Assembly (NCBI GenBank): GCA_018715465.1
Contig: DVLN01000169.1
Location: forward strand, 1-11,028
Length of the DNA stretch: 11,028 nt
Origin: Candidatus Faecivivens stercorigallinarum
Lineage (GTDB): Bacteria; Bacillota; Clostridia; Oscillospirales; Ruminococcaceae
Direction: 5' to 3'
Shown here: piece after piece, positions 7,663 through 11,028 of the stretch
Position numbering within the stretch: the first letter of the stretch is position 1
Layout of the letters: each line of letters starts with the position of its first letter
Position numbers and translations under genes: made by a program
The notes under the pieces: model-generated
Databases searched by the model: none
The model's input: only the letters and a program-made list of their open reading frames with translations
Told to the model about the DNA's origin: nothing

Positions 7663-8655
7663 TTAAAAGACCTGATCGGGATGATACTTTTGCAGCCAGT
7701 TATACATCGCGCCGTACAGATTCGCACTGCTGCGGTAATAGCAAGCCTGTACATCAAAGCCGGGCACTGCGATAATATACTGTTGCTGAACCTTGGCAAC
7801 CTGCTGCTGCAAATCGGCAATCAGCCGAGGCTCCTTACTGATCCCGCCGCCGATGACAAAACGGTCAGGGTCACAGACATGCGCAAGTGTTACAATCATC
7901 TGGGTCAGATTATCCAGCAGATCATTGTACAGATAGGTGATATCCGGGTCGCCCTCTTCCAACAGTTTGAAAACAGTGAATCCGTTCATTTCCATATTGG
8001 GATACTGCGGACCAGTCACCAGACTTCTCAGCCGTTCAATCTCTTTTTTAGCAGCTTCAGGTGCGAACATCATATACATATTCATCCGCTCGACGCCCTT
8101 CATAATCGCCGCCCGTTCAACAAACCCCTCAGTCGAACAGGTATAAGTCGCAGCATCATAAATGCTCAGCTTTCCGCCAGTCACCAGATAGGAAAATTCA
8201 CCCGCAGCCGCGTGACGTCCACGATAAACCCGGCGGTCTTTAATAATACCGCCGCCGATACCGGTTCCAAGGATAATTGCAATGCCATCCTGACAGTCTT
8301 TCAGATTGCCGTTCCACGCTTCTGCAAGAGCGGCAGCCTTTCCGTCATTTTCCAGTGCAACCGGAACCGGGCAATGGCCTTCAAGCAACTGGATAATATT
8401 CTGATCTTTCAAGATAGACAGGTAAGCCCCACCGCTGACCAGCACGCCATCATCAGTAAAAGTGCCGGGCATACTGACAGCAATTCCATCAACCTGATCC
8501 TTGAACCGATCGTAGAGTTCACCGGTCACCTGCAGATATTCTTCCACCGAGTGATTGGGAGCGGGGACCTCCCCCTGTTCCGTCAGGTTTGCATCGGTAT
8601 CAATCAGGCCATATTTCAGCGCAGTCCCACCGTAGTCCAGCACCAGGCATTTCAT
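7663..8655 (-). CDS. ROK-family sugar kinase, first tandem copy, no zinc motif
   Basis: The 330-residue product has the same layout as its downstream paralogue: LDYGGTALKYG (6-16), catalytic D104 in LENDGKAAALAEAW, LGTGIGGGIIKD (129-140) and CDPDRFVIGGGIS near the C-terminus. The zinc-binding cysteines of canonical ROK kinases are missing (AAAGEFSYLVTGG at the site), so both copies share this loss. No DNA-binding domain is present. AAAGG (8666-8670) lies 10 nt before the ATG, directly next to a small hairpin in the leader. It is the first gene after the consensus promoter at 8727-8756 and probably leads the operon running through tldD, tldE and the M20 gene. The main differences from the second copy are in the N-terminal substrate-facing region and around residues 155-200, so the two could prefer different sugars or form a heterodimer. 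Confidence 0.88.
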   Translation of the reverse strand: MKCLVLDYGGTALKYGLIDTDANLTEQGEVPAPNHSVEEYLQVTGELYDRFKDQVDGIAVSMPGTFTDDGVLVSGGAYLSILKDQNIIQLLEGHCPVPVALENDGKAAALAEAWNGNLKDCQDGIAIILGTGIGGGIIKDRRVYRGRHAAAGEFSYLVTGGKLSIYDAATYTCSTEGFVERAAIMKGVERMNMYMMFAPEAAKKEIERLRSLVTGPQYPNMEMNGFTVFKLLEEGDPDITYLYNDLLDNLTQMIVTLAHVCDPDRFVIGGGISKEPRLIADLQQQVAKVQQQYIIAVPGFDVQACYYRSSANLYGAMYNWLQKYHPDQVF

Positions 8656-8665
8656 TTATAATCAT

Positions 8666-8718
8666 CCTTTCCGTCAATACGGGCTTTCCGGTCAATACCG
8701 GCAGCACAATAACCCGTA
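8666..8718 (-). promoter_or_regulatory. Leader with alternative hairpins before the first ROK gene
   Basis: In the transcript, starting near 8720, TACGGG (8713-8718) can pair with CCCGTA (8678-8683), enclosing an inner hairpin CCGGT-ATTG-ACCGG (8688-8701). The same CCCGTA region can instead form a second hairpin CCGT-ATTG-ACGG (8671-8682) that abuts the AAAGG ribosome binding site (8666-8670). The two foldings exclude each other. The two small hairpins come from a near-perfect tandem repeat of about 17 nt (8667-8683 and 8684-8701), so they could equally be a DNA operator pair. The switch idea is inference; no known riboswitch class is recognised. Confidence 0.45.
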
Positions 8719-8726
8719 ATAAGATT

Positions 8727-8756
8727 ATTATAGCAAAAATATACAATATCTGTCAA
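8727..8756 (-). promoter_or_regulatory. Consensus promoter for the ROK-ROK-tldD-tldE-M20 operon
   Basis: A perfect -35 TTGACA (8751-8756) and a perfect -10 TATAAT (8727-8732) are 18 nt apart, with a TG before the -10 box. The predicted start is near 8720 and the leader is about 65 nt. A second promoter-like pair overlaps just upstream: TTGACC (8762-8767) and TATATT (8738-8743), also 18 nt apart. Such strong boxes suggest either high constitutive expression or a repressor. Confidence 0.85.
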
Positions 8757-8776
8757 TGGATGGTCAACAAAATAAT

Positions 8777-8808
8777 AAAAAAGTCAGTTCCGCACACAGC
8801 TGTAGCGG
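8777..8808 (-). terminator. Possible weak terminator at the end of the acetyltransferase gene
   Basis: The last codons can form CCGC/GCGG (8805-8808 with 8790-8793), extended by a bulged TT/AA, followed 7 nt later by six Ts (8777-8782) just after the stop codon. The stem is short and the gap to the T-tract is long, so this is a low-confidence call. Confidence 0.3.
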
Positions 8809-9314
8809 CAATGCAGTGCCTGCTTGTCGGCGCCGGTATAGTCCTCCCCCAAAAAAGTTTCTTCCAGCTGCATGCCCAACCGCTCCATCAGATGGCGGGA
8901 GCGGGCATTGCGGGCATCACATTCCGCCAGAATTTTACTGGTCTCAGGATCTTTCCACAACAGCTTCATCATCGCGTCACAGCTCTCAAAAGCATAATTC
9001 TTTCCCCTGTACCTTCGATTAAAGATATACCCCAGCTCGTAGACATTTCCCTGCTTGTCACCGTCATTCTGACGGCTCAGATACAGATTACCGATCATCC
9101 GTCCATTGGTCAGCAGACAGACTGCCAAAAACTCCTCGCAGTTTGCCCGATTGGCCGCTTCCAACTGCGCTTCCTCACGGGTATAGGGTTGATACGGCTC
9201 GTAGCGGACAGTATCCGGGTCAGACAGGTAGGCATAAAGATCCTTCCAATCATCGGGATACATCCTTCGGATGATCAGCCGTCTGGTCACATACCGAAAT
9301 GTCATCGAAAACAT
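8784..9314 (-). CDS. GNAT-family N-acetyltransferase (RimJ/RimL-like)
   Basis: The 176-residue product fits the length of RimJ/RimL-type acetyltransferases. It opens with a beta strand RRLIIRRMYPDDWKDLYAYL typical of the family, then RMIGNLYL (72-79). The acetyl-CoA binding motif is YELGYIFNRRYRGKNYAFES (92-111), with the R-x-x-G-x-x-A core. ECDARNARSRHLMERLGM (131-148) is the conserved N-x-x-S-x-x-x-x-x-x-L-G motif. The enzyme transfers an acetyl group from acetyl-CoA to an amine; the acceptor (protein N-terminus, polyamine or drug) is not readable. I chose the ATG at 9314 because GGAGGG (9321-9326) is 6 nt upstream; an ATG three codons in (9305) is possible. A reading extended to 9386 would cross the trpS terminator and overlap trpS, and is rejected. 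No promoter fits between the terminator and the start. Confidence 0.88.
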   Translation of the reverse strand: MFSMTFRYVTRRLIIRRMYPDDWKDLYAYLSDPDTVRYEPYQPYTREEAQLEAANRANCEEFLAVCLLTNGRMIGNLYLSRQNDGDKQGNVYELGYIFNRRYRGKNYAFESCDAMMKLLWKDPETSKILAECDARNARSRHLMERLGMQLEETFLGEDYTGADKQALHCRYSCVRN

Positions 9315-9330
9315 CCAGATCCCTCCAATG

Positions 9331-9362
9331 AAAAAGCTGCAATGTCCGGAAGACATTGCAGC
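9331..9362 (-). terminator. trpS: Intrinsic terminator of trpS
   Basis: An 11-bp perfect stem (GCTGCAATGTC, 9352-9362, with its complement 9336-9346) with a 5-nt TTCCG loop is followed by five Ts (9331-9335). It begins 7 nt after the trpS stop codon. The acetyltransferase ribosome binding site follows only 4 nt after the T-tract. Confidence 0.9.
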
Positions 9363-9369
9363 AGGTAAA

Positions 9370-10371
9370 TTACAGAATAAATCCAACTTTTTTCATAACC
9401 TTTTCCAGCGTGCGGCGGCTGATTCTCTCCGACAGCTCCGCACCCTTGCGGTAGCAGCTCTCCAGATAAGCCTTGTCCGCCATCAGACGGGCATATTCCT
9501 CACGAACCGGACGCAGATGGTCAGCAACAGCTTCACCGACAGCAACCTTGAAATCGCCATAACCTTTACCTGCAAACTCAGAGGTAATCTCGTCCATTGA
9601 CTTGCCGGTAACCGCGCCGTAAATGGTCATCAGGTTGTTGATGCCGTCTTTGCCCTCGCCGTAACGGACTTCCATCTCGGAATCGGTGACAGCGCGTTTG
9701 AATTTCTTAATAATCTGGTCCTTTTCGTCTAGAATCAAGATACAGGCGTTCGGGTTTTCGTCCGATTTGGACATCTTTTTGGTGGGTTCTGCCAGTGACA
9801 TGATCTTTGCGCCGGCTTTAGGGATATAGCCTTCCGGCAGCTTGAAGGTATTGCCGTAAACGCCGTTGAAACGATTGGCAATCGTGCGGGTCAGCTCAAG
9901 ATGCTGGGTCTGGTCGGCGCCAACCGGAACCAGATCGGCCTGATAAAGCAGGATATCCGCTGCCATCAGCGACGGATAGGTGAACAGACCGGCGTTGACA
10001 TTGTCGGCATGTTTGGCCGATTTGTCTTTAAACTGGGTCATCCGGGACAGTTCGCCGAACTGAGTATAGCAGGACAGAATCCAGGACAGCTGCGCATGGT
10101 TTCTGTTCTGGCTCTGGATAAAGACGATGCTCTTCTCCGGGTCGATGCCGCAGGAGAGCAGCAGCGCATAACAGGACAGGATCTGCTGTCTGAATGTCTT
10201 GGGGTCCTGACGGACGGTGATCGCGTGCAGGTCGGCGATCATATAGGCGCAGTCAAACTCATCCTGCATCGGGCCCCAGTTTTTAACTGCCCCGATATAG
10301 TTGCCAAGGGTGAAGACGCCAGTCGGCTGAATGCCGCTGAGGATTGATTTCTTTTTCTGCTGCTGTTCCAT
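9370..10371 (-). CDS. trpS: Tryptophanyl-tRNA synthetase
   Basis: TrpS charges tRNA-Trp with tryptophan using ATP in the cytoplasm; it is a class Ic synthetase acting as a homodimer. The 333-residue product matches the bacterial length (about 330). It has the HIGH-equivalent signature SGIQPTGVFTLGNYIGAVKN (TLGN at 21-24) and the KMSKS loop at 199-203 in TKKMSKSDENP. Other family marks are ADLHAIT, YQADLVPVGADQTQHLELTR and VTDSE. The ATG at 10371 has AAAGGAAG (10380-10387) 8 nt upstream. The gene is preceded by a tryptophan T-box leader and followed by a strong terminator, so it is a single-gene unit controlled by the charging state of tRNA-Trp. Nothing in the sequence suggests an antibiotic-resistant second copy. 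Confidence 0.97.
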   Translation of the reverse strand: MEQQQKKKSILSGIQPTGVFTLGNYIGAVKNWGPMQDEFDCAYMIADLHAITVRQDPKTFRQQILSCYALLLSCGIDPEKSIVFIQSQNRNHAQLSWILSCYTQFGELSRMTQFKDKSAKHADNVNAGLFTYPSLMAADILLYQADLVPVGADQTQHLELTRTIANRFNGVYGNTFKLPEGYIPKAGAKIMSLAEPTKKMSKSDENPNACILILDEKDQIIKKFKRAVTDSEMEVRYGEGKDGINNLMTIYGAVTGKSMDEITSEFAGKGYGDFKVAVGEAVADHLRPVREEYARLMADKAYLESCYRKGAELSERISRRTLEKVMKKVGFIL

Positions 10372-10422
10372 ATTAAGAACTTCCTTTCATCGGATTTTAC
10401 GAGGAAAAGGGAATTATAAAAC

Positions 10423-10458
10423 AAAAAGGACTTCCCTCCCGACATGGGAAAGAAGCCC
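10423..10458 (-). terminator. trpS: Attenuator terminator of the trpS T-box leader
   Basis: A 13-bp stem with three G-U pairs (10446-10458 with 10428-10440) and a 5-nt loop is followed by five Ts (10423-10427) and a further T-rich run. It sits about 50 nt before the trpS start and is the expected off-state structure when tRNA-Trp is charged. Confidence 0.9.
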
Positions 10459-10681
10459 TCAAAGCTCTTTTTTATAGCCACCCAAATCTTCGTACCAACA
10501 TACGCTCTTTCCAGAATAACGGCGAAAGAAAACCGTCGGACATTACTCGGCAAAGGAAATACCCTGCCTTTCTTTCCGCCCTCATGAGCCCATTCACCGG
10601 AGCCGCCAGCTGCCGCTTTCACCAAGCGCGGCATTCTCTTTACAGGCAAACTGCCCGGATACTCTTCTCAATCATCGGTTT
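10423..10681 (-). promoter_or_regulatory. trpS: Tryptophan T-box leader (riboswitch) of trpS
   Basis: T-box leaders sense uncharged tRNA and let transcription pass the terminator. In the transcript, Stem I shows a specifier loop with GAATGG: the codon TGG (10590-10592, Trp) follows GAA, as is usual, and an AGTA on the opposite side fits the loop E motif. The loop lies between GAG/CTC and CCGG/CCGG helices. A distal helix GCCGC/GCGGC carries a TTGGTGAAA loop and an AGAGA element, both T-box-like. The T-box proper reads TTTGGGTGGC (10477-10486). Its TGGC (10477-10480) can pair with the GCCA end of tRNA-Trp, whose discriminator is normally G. The 3' half of the T-box departs from the common ACCGCG (it reads TATAAA). 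The attenuator follows. Specificity is strongly supported by two independent matches. Confidence 0.92.
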
Positions 10682-10687
10682 ATCAAA

Positions 10688-10716
10688 AGTATAGCACCCC
10701 TTTTCCCCCTTGTCAA
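10688..10716 (-). promoter_or_regulatory. trpS: Promoter of the T-box-trpS unit
   Basis: TTGACA (10711-10716) and TATACT (10688-10693) are 17 nt apart, with a TG two bases before the -10 box. The start is predicted near 10681, which places the Stem I base close to the 5' end. The promoter lies within 50 nt of the aminotransferase stop codon, and no clear terminator separates the two. Confidence 0.85.
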
Positions 10717-10732
10717 GAGGGAACCGCAGGAT

Positions 10733-11028
10733 TTATTCGCCCAGAAATTCATGCAGTGCCTCGCCCAGAATCCGGGTACCGGCGACCAGCTTTTCATCAG
10801 TCGGAGTCGAATAGTTCAGGCGGAAGCAGCGGCTGGGTGCCGATTCGTCGACATTAAACGCAATACCGGGAACAATTGCGACCCCTTTGGACTTGGCAAA
10901 CTGGACAAACTTCAGCATGTCCGCTCCCTCAGGCAGAGTGCACCAGAGGAACAAGCCGCCCTGCGGAACGGTATATTTGACGCTTTCCGGGAAACCTTTG
11001 CGGATTTCATCCAGCATCAGGCCACTCT
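10733..11028 (-). CDS. Class I PLP-dependent aminotransferase, C-terminal part (5' end off the window)
   Basis: An open frame enters from the right edge (first full residues SGLMLDEIRKGFPE) and ends at TAA (10733-10735), giving 98 codons. PQGGLFLWCTLPEG, VAIVPGIAFNVDE and RCFRLNYSTPTDE are the C-terminal small-domain marks of fold type I aminotransferases in the 2-aminoadipate/aromatic (LysN/ARO8-like) group; the Arg in FRLNYS is expected to bind the substrate carboxylate. The PLP lysine lies outside the window. An internal ATG at 11017 is not a start, since the frame is open and homologous upstream of it. It could also be the C-terminal part of a MocR-type regulator, which shares this domain. 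Neighbouring trpS is separately regulated. Confidence 0.88.
   Translation of the reverse strand, partial: SGLMLDEIRKGFPESVKYTVPQGGLFLWCTLPEGADMLKFVQFAKSKGVAIVPGIAFNVDESAPSRCFRLNYSTPTDEKLVAGTRILGEALHEFLGE

Noticed and set aside
7681..8661. A long plus-strand open frame of 326 codons opposite the first ROK gene
   Set aside because: It is the antisense shadow of a clear ROK kinase; the second ROK gene has only fragmentary shadows at the same place, showing that it is not conserved.
8589..9368. A plus-strand open frame of 259 codons
   Set aside because: It crosses the ROK promoter, the leader, the acetyltransferase gene and the trpS terminator, so it is chance openness.
9315..9386. A longer N-terminus for the acetyltransferase
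   Set aside because: It would translate through the trpS terminator hairpin and overlap trpS, while the ATG at 9314 has a well-placed GGAGGG site.
10239..10649. A minus-strand open frame of 136 codons across the trpS leader
   Set aside because: It lies over the T-box leader and the 5' end of trpS in another frame; the conserved RNA elements explain this stretch.
10700..10725. CCCTC/GGGGG hairpin as a terminator for the aminotransferase gene
   Set aside because: The stem is short, no T-tract follows, and it coincides with the -35 box and spacer of the trpS promoter.

Overview
The window reads as a chromosomal stretch of a low-to-mid GC Bacillota (Firmicutes), probably a gut anaerobe. The clues are strong AGGAGG-type ribosome binding sites, consensus TTGACA/TATAAT promoters, a T-box leader in front of trpS, and tandem ROK kinases of Firmicutes type. 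The family (for example Erysipelotrichia or a clostridial group) cannot be fixed from this sequence. Every gene I accept is on the minus strand, so transcription runs from the right end of the window to the left. No insertion sequence, phage gene, CRISPR array, rRNA or tRNA was seen.

From right to left: (1) 10733-11028 holds the C-terminal end of a class I PLP-dependent aminotransferase that starts outside the window. (2) 10372-10716 is a promoter and a tryptophan T-box leader with a UGG specifier and a strong attenuator, controlling trpS (9370-10371). (3) trpS ends in an intrinsic terminator, and a GNAT acetyltransferase gene (8784-9314) starts only 16 nt beyond its T-tract. (4) A consensus promoter at 8727-8756 starts what looks like a five-gene operon: two tandem paralogous ROK-family sugar kinases (7663-8655, 6627-7634), tldD (5150-6535), tldE/pmbA (3787-5136) and an M20 metallopeptidase (2633-3772). 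The leader of the first ROK gene can form alternative hairpins next to its ribosome binding site, and a perfect 10-bp hairpin precedes tldD. (5) A membrane-anchored, externally facing metallophosphoesterase (717-2537) has its own extended -10 promoter. (6) 1-567 is the N-terminal part of an unrecognised protein with a charged, low-complexity N-terminus and its own promoter.

The most suggestive biology is the linkage of two ROK kinases lacking the usual zinc motif with the TldD/TldE protease pair and an M20 exopeptidase. TldD/TldE cleave unfolded peptides and M20 enzymes trim small peptides, so a peptide or sugar-peptide salvage role is possible, but that is inference. The best-supported regulatory element is the Trp T-box: its specifier codon and its acceptor-end pairing bases both fit tRNA-Trp.
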